Shown: one piece after another, positions 1-7,037 of the stretch | Numbering within the stretch: position 1 is the stretch's first letter | Layout of the letters: each line of letters begins with the position of its first letter | Source of the DNA: Chloroflexota bacterium | GTDB lineage: Bacteria; Chloroflexota; Anaerolineae; Anaerolineales; UBA4823 | Reading direction: 5' to 3' | DNA length: 26,360 nucleotides | NCBI GenBank assembly: GCA_017860725.1 | Contig: JAGDMX010000002.1 | Span: forward strand, 1-26,360 | Program-made: the position numbers and the translations under genes | The notes under the pieces: generated by a model | The model's database searches: none | Seen by the model: only the letters and a program-made list of their open reading frames with translations | What the model was told of the DNA's origin: nothing

Positions 1-2486
1 TCCGGTCGCCAGACAATTAATGCACCATCTCCGGCAGGCCCGGCGACACGGTCGCCTTCTGGAGACCAGGCAACTCCAAAGATATCCTGCTTATATTCCA
101 GAGACTCACCAATTTGTTGCCGATCGGCAATATTGTAAGCATAAAATCGCTTACCCACCGCGGCCGCTAACTGCTCGCCGGTTCCATCAAAAGCAATCTG
201 GGCCACATTAAAGACGTGTGCGTCTAATTCTTCCGGCTCCGGATCCGGATTCTGTAAATCCCATAACAAAATGCGCCCGGCGGCTGCGCTGGCCAGGTAT
301 TTCCCGTCCGGGCTGAAATCTAAAGTGACTACTCGGTTAGATTCATGGGCATGTTTAGTCCAAATTTCTACATTATCAATATAATTCCACAGAGTAATTT
401 TCCCATCCGACGATCCGAAGGCCAGGGACTTCCCATCCGGGCTGATGGCGACAGAGCGCAAATCCTTAGGCTGGGGAGGTATCTGATTTTTATATGGATA
501 TAGTTGTTGGGCAGAAGCACGCTGCAAGGGTAGCAGCAGCTGGTTTTTTGCTTCCCATGTATCCGTAATCAGATAGGATTCAATCGCCAGTAAGGAAGAC
601 AGGCTGGGGTTGTTCTCAAAATAGCCTGCCGACTGCGCCGCCAATTGCCGCGAGCTGGCTAAGGAAGCCTGCCTTGCGGCTTCATCAGCATTCTTTTTAG
701 CCAGATCGGCATTATAGACCGCGGTCGCTTGCTGGGCTACCGCTTCGGTGCTGGCTGCATCGGCAATCGCCTGCTGGGTGACCGCGATTTCCCTGGCTAC
801 ATCCGCTGTCGCCCGCTGGGCAATCGCTACGCCTGCATTAAATTCGGCAATCTCTTGCTGAGATACCGCCTGGGTGCTGGCAGCATTGGCCCGATTGGCG
901 TTATCATCCGCCTTGGCTTTTTGCCCAAAAGCAAAGTAAGCAAAAACGATCGCCGCAATCGCAGCGATAACTGCCACGATTAAAAGAGCTCGTAAACGCC
1001 TGGCGGAGCGGGCTTGCTCCTCAAGCTTGATGGCCTGATTCTGAAGCTCACGGGCTTCTATCTCCCGTGTTCGCGCCACACGACAAGCTTCCAGGTACTC
1101 CAGTTCGCTTGGAACAAGATCAGCCTGATTCCCTTCTGCCCAAACTTCGGCTTCTTCCAAAGCCTGCTCCCGTAATAGCAGGTGGTCGGGTTGTCCCTCC
1201 TTTACCCAACGGGCAGCCTGGCGCTGCAGCACACTGAGATTAGTCGCATACCATTCCTCATTGTTGAGGCGAATGGGTCCGATCAGGCGGTCATGAACCA
1301 GCTCATACCAGGTCACCCCGCGGCGTTTCTCGGCGCGGATCAAGTAGGCGTTTTCTAACGCCACGACTGCCCTGTTATCCAGGCCATCGCTCTGCCCTAC
1401 GCCTTTGAGGACCTGGCTGCGGATGCCATGCTCGGTAATTAATTTATCCTGGAACCAGTCGCGGATCAGGCGCTCGCGCACCTCCGTCGATTGAGCAATC
1501 AAGTGCACCCTTTCGGCGTAGTACTCTGCCAGGGATTGGTTAACATCCCCCAGGCAGGCCAGGTCTGGCTCGCCAATCACCACCGTTTCTTCAGGCAGCA
1601 GCTGCCAGAGGCGGTAGCACACCACTTGCAGTTGCACTGGCTCCACATACAGACCGAGCTGTTCGATCATGGTCCCATCTGGCTGCTGCACCTGGACACG
1701 GCGCAAATCGTCCGCAAGCTTTATGGCAGCCTCATCGGTAAATTCCACACCGGCCAGATTGGCAGGCTGTTGCATTGCCTGTCGCGCCGCCTCTTCGCTG
1801 AGCAAATCCAGTCGAAAGCGATTATTCAGCCGGGTGGGAATCGGTCTTACGTAAGGATCGACGCTGCCGATATAGTCTTCCCGCATGACGAACAATGCCC
1901 AGCGATCCCTATCACGCAGCGCGGCGCCAACCTGGGCAAAAAACTCGGTTTTACCGTCTTTATCGGTCGGATTTAAAGTCAGGACTTCCTCAAATTGGTC
2001 AAAGATCAAAACCTGGGCAGTCGTTCCCGCCTCTTCCTGATCAGTATCTTTTGCGCTGGTGCGCCTGGTCAGGTAATCGAGGATAGTCAAATTGGCCAGC
2101 TCACCAATCGGTATCTGCTGTTCCGCGGGTAGATCTTCCTCCAGCGAGAGTAAAGTGCTGAGCACGTAACGATTCGCATGGGATGCTGCACCTGTACCCT
2201 GGTCTGCTGCTTGCTGCGTTTCACCGCTGCCATCGACATTCTGTTCGATACTCACCCGGATCGTCGGCAGAACCTGGAATCCATTCTTGACAAGCTCGGG
2301 TATCAACCCGGCGCTGAGCAAAGAGGTCTTCCCGGCACCGGATGGAGAGTACAGCAGCACAATTCTTTCAGCGATAAAGTGGTCAAGCAGCTCGCGAATT
2401 TCGCGGTCTCGCCCATAGAGTTTCTCACCAGCCTGAAATGGGCGTGGACCAACATACGGATTTGGACGGGCATTTGGCATATCCAT
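1..2486 (-). CDS. nSTAND1 ATPase - TM - coiled coil - WD40 protein (3' end outside window)
   Basis: The frame stays open from ATG 2486 to the left edge, so at least 828 residues are present and the C-terminus is missing. A GGGGA ribosome binding site lies just before the ATG. The N-terminal P-loop module has Walker A SPSGAGKTS (about residues 47-55) and the Walker B-like IFDQFEE (about 161-167) typical of nSTAND1 NTPases. It is followed by a helical region and a predicted membrane helix (about 497-520, RALLIVAVIAAIAAIVFAYF). Next comes an Ala/Gln-rich coiled-coil linker (about 520-610). From about residue 670 WD40 repeats begin; four are visible, with SPDGK..LA and LW(N/D) signatures. STAND proteins are NTP-driven switches that oligomerise when a sensor domain binds a trigger; the WD40 propeller is the likely sensor. 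The gene starts 11 bp after the CHAT-SIR2 gene, so the two are probably co-translated and act together. Family assignment is firm; the role in conflict or signalling is inferred. Confidence 0.9.
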   Translation of the reverse strand, partial: MDMPNARPNPYVGPRPFQAGEKLYGRDREIRELLDHFIAERIVLLYSPSGAGKTSLLSAGLIPELVKNGFQVLPTIRVSIEQNVDGSGETQQAADQGTGAASHANRYVLSTLLSLEEDLPAEQQIPIGELANLTILDYLTRRTSAKDTDQEEAGTTAQVLIFDQFEEVLTLNPTDKDGKTEFFAQVGAALRDRDRWALFVMREDYIGSVDPYVRPIPTRLNNRFRLDLLSEEAARQAMQQPANLAGVEFTDEAAIKLADDLRRVQVQQPDGTMIEQLGLYVEPVQLQVVCYRLWQLLPEETVVIGEPDLACLGDVNQSLAEYYAERVHLIAQSTEVRERLIRDWFQDKLITEHGIRSQVLKGVGQSDGLDNRAVVALENAYLIRAEKRRGVTWYELVHDRLIGPIRLNNEEWYATNLSVLQRQAARWVKEGQPDHLLLREQALEEAEVWAEGNQADLVPSELEYLEACRVARTREIEARELQNQAIKLEEQARSARRLRALLIVAVIAAIAAIVFAYFAFGQKAKADDNANRANAASTQAVSQQEIAEFNAGVAIAQRATADVAREIAVTQQAIADAASTEAVAQQATAVYNADLAKKNADEAARQASLASSRQLAAQSAGYFENNPSLSSLLAIESYLITDTWEAKNQLLLPLQRASAQQLYPYKNQIPPQPKDLRSVAISPDGKSLAFGSSDGKITLWNYIDNVEIWTKHAHESNRVVTLDFSPDGKYLASAAAGRILLWDLQNPDPEPEELDAHVFNVAQIAFDGTGEQLAAAVGKRFYAYNIADRQQIGESLEYKQDIFGVAWSPEGDRVAGPAGDGALIVWRP

Positions 2487-2497
2487 AAAATTTCCCC

Positions 2498-4600
2498 TTA
2501 AACTTTTTCAACAGTAAGGCGTGGAAGAAGCTGCACGAGAAAGTCCTCGGCGCTCCCCCAGTATAGATTGATATTTGAGCCCTGGAAATAAGACTCGAGA
2601 TAGGCGCGCGCCCGCTCGGGTTCTAAGATACGGTCTTCATCGGGCTCAATCTGGGCTGCGATGTGAGGGTGTTTCTTGCGCCGCTCACCACCCTGCTGGG
2701 AGAGAATGCTCCGATACAAGACACGAAACTGCCAATCATCCAACTGGAAACCCAGGAAAAGCAGCGCTGAATCGGTCATCGCTCTGCGCACCGCGCTCGG
2801 AATCAGGTCACGGTTGCGGGTAACCCCAATCAAAAAATCGAAGTAATTGTCTTCCGTCATGACAATTGACTCCGGTAAATTCATCCTCCCAAATAAATGA
2901 TACACCAGCGGACGTTGTTCCGTCGGCTGGTAGTCGGGTTCACGATCATAGATCGATTCCATGGATTCGATCTCATCATTCCATGGGCACATAACAACCT
3001 GAGGGTCTTTGCCCTCATCCTTGAGTGCAGCAGCTAGCAGGTTATGTATATTGGTCGTGATGAAAACCGGCAACGGCATCTTAGCCAGGATGCTGTAAGG
3101 ATCATTCGGGTTACGTTTGCGAAATTCACCGCCGATATGATCAATCATATTATCCAAAGTCGCTTTCTCAGGCAATTCATCCTCATACAACTCGCTGGCG
3201 TGGCGAGTGCGAATGGCGAGTTTGAGGTAGTTGGAGAGCTCATTATAAGGAGCTTCCTCGTATTGATTGATGGTCAAGAACTGAGCGACCTGCGGTAAGG
3301 ATTCGCGCTCGTGGGGTTCCATCGGATAGCGATAGATTTCCGCCCACTTTTGGGCAATTTCTCTTTGGGAGCCCAATAAATTATCGGAAAGGTTAGGACC
3401 TAATATCGGAGTACATTGGCCATTTTGAATCTTATAAATTAATGACGGCCACTTCTCAAATTCACGGCGGTCCTCACCAAAGCCAGGGGTGTACCACAAG
3501 CGACCACCGCGCAAGCGCATGAACAGAACCGGCAGCCAGCTGTCTGCACGATCACGCACCGCCCCACGGGCGGCGGCGATTGCCCGGTCTATCTGGCCAT
3601 CTTTCAACAATTCTTGAAAAAACACGGGCATGAATTGAGCGACCGTATTCATGCTGACGTCCCCTTGCATGGCGATCACCGCCGGCACTCCAGCCTGGGC
3701 CAGTTGTGGACCTAGAGCTGCCATAGCCCCTTGTGTATCGCTGGTTCTGCCGCTTCCAGAGCTCTGGCAGGAGGCCAGCACGACCAGCCTGGGTCTCAGG
3801 TTCGTCGGCAGGTCACGAATGCGCTCAACCAGTCCATTGCCGGGAGTAATTTCAGCCGTACCATCCGGCTTCTCCAACCAGAGATAAGGACCGGAAGGTT
3901 CCCTGCTCAACACCGCCCCATGTGCAACCAGGTACAGGATATCCACCCCTCTGCGCAGCTGGTCGATTAAATTGTTGAGGCTAGCCTGACCCGGCTTCTT
4001 GGGATCGCTGGCAAGCTCCGTGATCGGCAGGCTGCCCAGGCTCTTGCGGGCGCGCTCGATCTCGCCAGGCACATCCACCGGGGCTAAAGTCTGGTCACCC
4101 ACCTGGTACTCGCCATCCGCTAAGTCCTGGGGATTGGCAACGAACACCACGGCGCGTAAATCCCCCTTGGAGCGCAAATTTACACGATCCCAATTGGTGC
4201 TGCTCAAAAATCGCGAGAACAAGATTTTCTCGTTCGTCAACAGCCAGGAGCCATCTCCAGGATCTGTAAGCGTCTCCCAGCGCAAATTTTGTAACCCCGG
4301 CAAGGCAGGATCGATGAAAAGCCGCATCCGCAAGATGCGACCCGTGGCCTGGGTTGTCGCTTTTACCTGATCGAAAAAGGCACGGATTTCCGGATCCGAA
4401 ATCAGACCAGCCGTAAGCAACTGCCCATAAGCCTTGGGGTCCAGGCTTTTTGCGCGCAATGCGACCAGGTCAAAGCGCGCGACGCCTCGCACCGGTGCGC
4501 GACCGGCCGAATCATCCGGGTCACTGTAGCGAAACTCAATGATATAGCTTTCCACATCGCGAGGATATAGATTTATTTCTAATTCTGCAAAATCTGTCAT
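2498..4600 (-). CDS. CHAT protease-SIR2 fusion, predicted effector
   Basis: The product is 700 residues from ATG 4600; a GTG at 4603 is the alternative start, and GGACGG upstream is a weak ribosome binding site. The first half is a caspase-like CHAT domain (about 85-370). It has the NLRWETL element, a catalytic-type His in YLVAHGA (His227) and Cys in LASCQSSG (Cys278). The second half (about 390-640) is SIR2-like (SIR2_2 type), with TPILGPN, FITTN (about 513-517), YHLFG (His568), VMTEDNYFDFL and LLFLGFQLDDWQFR. These match the NAD-binding Asn and the catalytic His of SIR2 NADases. There is no signal peptide, so it is cytoplasmic. CHAT enzymes cleave proteins after activation; SIR2 domains in defence proteins hydrolyse NAD+ or bind nucleotides. 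Its tight coupling to an nSTAND1-WD40 gene suggests an effector whose activity is switched on by that partner. Both dyads look intact, but substrates and activation are unknown. Confidence 0.9.
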   Translation of the reverse strand: MTDFAELEINLYPRDVESYIIEFRYSDPDDSAGRAPVRGVARFDLVALRAKSLDPKAYGQLLTAGLISDPEIRAFFDQVKATTQATGRILRMRLFIDPALPGLQNLRWETLTDPGDGSWLLTNEKILFSRFLSSTNWDRVNLRSKGDLRAVVFVANPQDLADGEYQVGDQTLAPVDVPGEIERARKSLGSLPITELASDPKKPGQASLNNLIDQLRRGVDILYLVAHGAVLSREPSGPYLWLEKPDGTAEITPGNGLVERIRDLPTNLRPRLVVLASCQSSGSGRTSDTQGAMAALGPQLAQAGVPAVIAMQGDVSMNTVAQFMPVFFQELLKDGQIDRAIAAARGAVRDRADSWLPVLFMRLRGGRLWYTPGFGEDRREFEKWPSLIYKIQNGQCTPILGPNLSDNLLGSQREIAQKWAEIYRYPMEPHERESLPQVAQFLTINQYEEAPYNELSNYLKLAIRTRHASELYEDELPEKATLDNMIDHIGGEFRKRNPNDPYSILAKMPLPVFITTNIHNLLAAALKDEGKDPQVVMCPWNDEIESMESIYDREPDYQPTEQRPLVYHLFGRMNLPESIVMTEDNYFDFLIGVTRNRDLIPSAVRRAMTDSALLFLGFQLDDWQFRVLYRSILSQQGGERRKKHPHIAAQIEPDEDRILEPERARAYLESYFQGSNINLYWGSAEDFLVQLLPRLTVEKV

Positions 4601-4661
4601 CACGTCCGTCCGGTATTAAAAAAGAATGGAAAAAAAGTGCATCTACCATCCCCCGATATAA

Positions 4662-4739
4662 CAGGAAGCCGCCCGATAGGACGGCTCCCTGCAGCGCTGC
4701 GGCTCCCTATACGATTACGAGGAGGGCTGCCGCAGCGCT
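4662..4739 (-). promoter_or_regulatory. Structured leader: two adjacent GC-rich stem-loops with an alternative pairing
   Basis: Read on the minus strand, AGCGCTGCGGC (4739-4729) pairs perfectly with GCCGCAGCGCT (4703-4693), and a 4-bp extension is possible inside the loop. A second stem of 13 bp pairs 4691-4679 with 4674-4662 around a 4-nt loop. Its two imperfect pairs are G-U in the minus-strand RNA but A-C on the plus strand, which indicates that the minus-strand transcript is the folded one. The octamer GGGAGCCG occurs twice (4707-4700 and 4689-4682), so the 3' arm of the second stem could pair with either copy. That makes the two hairpins potentially mutually exclusive, as in an attenuator. 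No U-tract directly follows the second stem, so a classical intrinsic terminator is not shown. Confidence 0.6.
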
Positions 4740-4763
4740 TGGTTGGGTACTACTATCACACAT
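4707..4763 (-). CDS. 18-residue leader peptide ORF
   Basis: A perfect AGGAGGTG (4777-4770) sits 6 nt before ATG 4763, the strongest ribosome binding site near this operon. The ORF reads MCDSSTQPSAAAALLVIV and stops at TAG (4709-4707). Its codons form the 5' arm and loop of the GC-rich stem-loop at 4693-4739. A ribosome translating or pausing here would therefore disrupt that hairpin. The ORF lies between a good promoter and the CHAT-SIR2 gene, so a regulatory leader peptide is the simplest reading. The short hydrophobic tail (ALLVIV) leaves open a functional micropeptide. I recognise no family, and an 18-codon ORF can occur by chance; the ribosome binding site is the main support. Confidence 0.5.
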   Translation of the reverse strand: MCDSSTQPSAAAALLVIV

Positions 4764-4842
4764 GTGCAACACCTCCTCTTTTATGGGATGGCAATTTTAT
4801 TTGGCTCTAAGTGGGGTTGTGTATCCAAATTGGGCCGATGAA

Positions 4843-4871
4843 AGTATCTCATAATCAAGTGTAGCTGTCAA
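4843..4871 (-). promoter_or_regulatory. Sigma-70-type promoter for the CHAT-SIR2/nSTAND1 operon
   Basis: The -35 box is a perfect TTGACA (4871-4866). After a 17-bp spacer comes GATACT (4848-4843), 4 of 6 matches to TATAAT. It starts just 9 bp beyond the upstream stop codon and points into the leader ORF, giving the CHAT-SIR2 operon a promoter separate from the nicotinamidase-like gene. The expected transcription start is near 4836. Confidence 0.6.
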
Positions 4872-4879
4872 TGGTTACT

Positions 4880-5926
4880 TTATTGGTCTATTATCTCTCG
4901 CACACCAGGCCAATTCTCCATCGGCTCGATGGTATTAACCAGATGGACACCCTTTTGGGAAAAACGATGGAAGGCGGCTGCGGCTTCTGGTCCGTAATCT
5001 ACAACACCAGGGACAACGATCGGAGAGGTAGTATCTTCCAGCAGATAGACCTTGTGTGCCAGAGCAGGGTCGCTGGATTGGATATCCATCAACAAATCAT
5101 CGACAGTCCAGGATAAGCAATGGCTTTTAGCCTGGCCGGTCATGATCACGATATCGTAGTCTTGAACCATCTGTATAAATTTGGCGTTTCTGGTCGCCAG
5201 TGGTTCACCATCCGGTCCATCCATCACCTCCGGACCAATCACGGAATAGTGTTCGGTAAGGGGATGTTGACCTTTGGTGACGAAATCCGGCTGGCTATCA
5301 CGCGCAATTGTGTGGAAAAAGACTGCTTCTTCGAAGGCCGGCACAAACGCATGGCCAATACCACCGAGCATTACATGGTAAGGCCAAATTGTCAGATCGT
5401 ATTTCCCACTCACTTTCAAAGACCTGGTATAGTGCAACAGATGCTGTTGAACATAAGCCGGATCCATGTGTAAGCTTTCGGCAACCAGAGGGTTGAATTT
5501 CCAGCGACCCGTAATGATATCCTCGTAAGTAATCAGGGAATACGGCTGCGGATGCTGGTCCTGATCATTGACAAAAAAGATGCCATGAAAAATTTGCAAA
5601 GCCTGGTGCGTATCCAAAGTTGCTGAGATATGCGTAATCCGCCCGATATTCCGGTACAGGAAAGAACACAATCGATGATTATCTGCCACAGCATCCAGGC
5701 CGGAGTAGCCGCCGACGAATAGCTCTCCCCCAGGAATGCAAAATGCAATTTGGACGTCAATCGCTACGAACGCGATTTTGACCTGATCTCTGGCAGCCGG
5801 TTGGATGTGGTACTGCTTTGCCCACTCCACCGCTTGCACAGCTCGTTCTTCATACGGCACTCGCCAGATATGCCCGACCTTATCGGGGTCATAGAATGGT
5901 GGCAGTGGCAATTCCGATAAAATCAT
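4880..5926 (-). CDS. Nicotinamidase/isochorismatase-like cysteine hydrolase
   Basis: The product has 348 residues from ATG 5926. That start follows GGAGGA (5936-5931) at a suitable distance; an in-frame GTG at 5938 would put the ribosome binding site inside the gene. The fold markers are FVAIDVQIAFC (candidate catalytic Asp, about residue 57), LDTHQALQIFH (metal-binding-like Asp/His, about 105-114) and GQAKSHCLSWTVDDL (nucleophile Cys, about 270). This is the Asp-Lys-Cys pattern of nicotinamidase/isochorismatase hydrolases, although I cannot fix which Lys (about 171-175) serves. At 348 residues it is much longer than the usual 180-220, with extra N-terminal and central segments, so the substrate is uncertain. 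If it is a nicotinamidase, it would convert nicotinamide, the product of NAD+ cleavage, to nicotinate. That is notable beside a SIR2-domain gene, but the operon promoter between them means common regulation is not shown. Confidence 0.8.
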   Translation of the reverse strand: MILSELPLPPFYDPDKVGHIWRVPYEERAVQAVEWAKQYHIQPAARDQVKIAFVAIDVQIAFCIPGGELFVGGYSGLDAVADNHRLCSFLYRNIGRITHISATLDTHQALQIFHGIFFVNDQDQHPQPYSLITYEDIITGRWKFNPLVAESLHMDPAYVQQHLLHYTRSLKVSGKYDLTIWPYHVMLGGIGHAFVPAFEEAVFFHTIARDSQPDFVTKGQHPLTEHYSVIGPEVMDGPDGEPLATRNAKFIQMVQDYDIVIMTGQAKSHCLSWTVDDLLMDIQSSDPALAHKVYLLEDTTSPIVVPGVVDYGPEAAAAFHRFSQKGVHLVNTIEPMENWPGVREIIDQ

Positions 5927-5953
5927 AGGTTCCTCCACCAGGGTAATAAGATA

Positions 5954-5962
5954 ATCATATCA
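5954..5962 (-). promoter_or_regulatory. Possible extended -10 promoter for the nicotinamidase-like gene
   Basis: On the minus strand TGATATGAT (5962-5954) fits the extended -10 pattern TGnTATAAT with one mismatch, about 28 bp before the start codon. No good -35 box is seen, which extended -10 promoters tolerate. The 100 bp between this gene and the iron permease gene holds no clear terminator. Confidence 0.35.
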
Positions 5963-6029
5963 GGATTTCTAGCGGAGCACGATAGCCGAGGCAGTTAATT
6001 TTATATCGGATGGATGTTTGAACACAGTG

Positions 6030-6857
6030 CTACGAAATCGCCTTGGGAGATGGCCGAGCCGGAAATGCAGCCAATTTTAGACCGATGAGCACCAGGACAA
6101 AATATGCAATATACGCCAGCACTTCAGTGAGGGACGGATTTCCATTGTAGCCGAATAAGGTTTTCAACAACATCCCCACACCAGAGCTCTCATCCAGGAT
6201 CGGGTTAATATCCCAGACATGTTCCACAATTGGAGGAATCCAGCCGGCTTCATTCAGCTCATGCACTCCGTGTGCCACCAGACCGGCTGCAAAGAATAAC
6301 AGCAGGATGCTGGTCACAGCAAAGAAGCTTCGGACGTTCAGTCGTAAAGTTGAGGCATACAACCCCCAACCCAAAATAGCAGCCCCGGCGAGGCCCAGCA
6401 GTGCCCCAACGATGGTTTGCAGACCGTCAGTCGTCATCGCGCTGGCGGTTAAAAAGAGCGCCAGCTCGATGCCCTCGCGCACCACGGCAAAGAATGCCAC
6501 AAAAAATAAAGCACGACCGCCCGACTGCAGTGTTGCCTGGCGAACACCTGCCTCCAGTTGCATCGTAATCATTCTCGATTGGCGCTGCATCCAAAAAATC
6601 ATCCAGGTCAGCACGCCGGCTGCCAGTAACATCATCAATCCTTCGAAGATCTGTTCCGCCTGCCCTTGCAATGAAGCGCCCAGAGCGTATAAGATCAGAG
6701 CGATGACCAAACTTAGAGCAGTGGCGCTACCGGCTCCCAACCAGACATACTGTTTTAGCTCTGGGCGCTGAACTCTGCGCAGCGATCCCAGGATAATGCC
6801 GATCAGTAATGCAATTTCCAATCCTTCTCGCAGCGATAACAGGAATGCAGGCAGCAA
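6030..6857 (-). CDS. FTR1/EfeU-family iron permease
   Basis: This is an integral membrane protein of about 275 residues. I place the start at TTG 6857, because GGAGGT lies 5 nt upstream and the protein then begins LPAFLLSLREGLE, as in other FTR1 proteins. Upstream in-frame codons to 6926 lack a ribosome binding site. Two REGxE motifs (REGLE, residues 10-14; REGIE, 127-131) are the iron-binding signatures of the family, and about seven hydrophobic helices can be counted. FTR1/EfeU permeases import ferric iron after oxidation of ferrous iron. The usual EfeO/EfeB partners are not adjacent, so it may work alone or with distant partners. It has its own promoter (6972-6999). Confidence 0.9.
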   Translation of the reverse strand: MLPAFLLSLREGLEIALLIGIILGSLRRVQRPELKQYVWLGAGSATALSLVIALILYALGASLQGQAEQIFEGLMMLLAAGVLTWMIFWMQRQSRMITMQLEAGVRQATLQSGGRALFFVAFFAVVREGIELALFLTASAMTTDGLQTIVGALLGLAGAAILGWGLYASTLRLNVRSFFAVTSILLLFFAAGLVAHGVHELNEAGWIPPIVEHVWDINPILDESSGVGMLLKTLFGYNGNPSLTEVLAYIAYFVLVLIGLKLAAFPARPSPKAIS

Positions 6858-6971
6858 GGATGACCTCCAGGCAAATGATCTCACTTCACCCGCCAGGGAC
6901 ACACCCAGCGCGGGTCCGCAGAGCACAGATAATCCAGTCGATCATCGGATAGATCCGTGACCAGTCAAGTT

Positions 6972-6999
6972 ATTCTACTTACTAGGGATTATTTGTCAA
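6972..6999 (-). promoter_or_regulatory. Promoter for the FTR1-family permease
   Basis: Perfect TTGACA (6999-6994), 16-bp spacer, TAGAAT (6977-6972, 5 of 6 matches). The untranslated leader would be about 108 nt. No recognisable Fur-type operator overlaps it. The heptamer ACTTGAC occurs twice here, once at the -35 box and once about 30 bp downstream. Confidence 0.6.
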
Positions 7000-7037
7000 G
7001 TATTTTGCTGTATACGATTGGTGATAACCAGCAGCGA

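Noticed and set aside
1491..1976. 161-residue plus-strand ORF
   Set aside because: Antisense to the nSTAND1 gene and without recognisable features.
4618..4640. Intrinsic terminator formed by the 4662-4691 stem and the T-runs near 4620-4640
   Set aside because: About 25 nt separate the stem from the T-run, too far for a classical terminator, and the transcript must continue into the CHAT-SIR2 gene.
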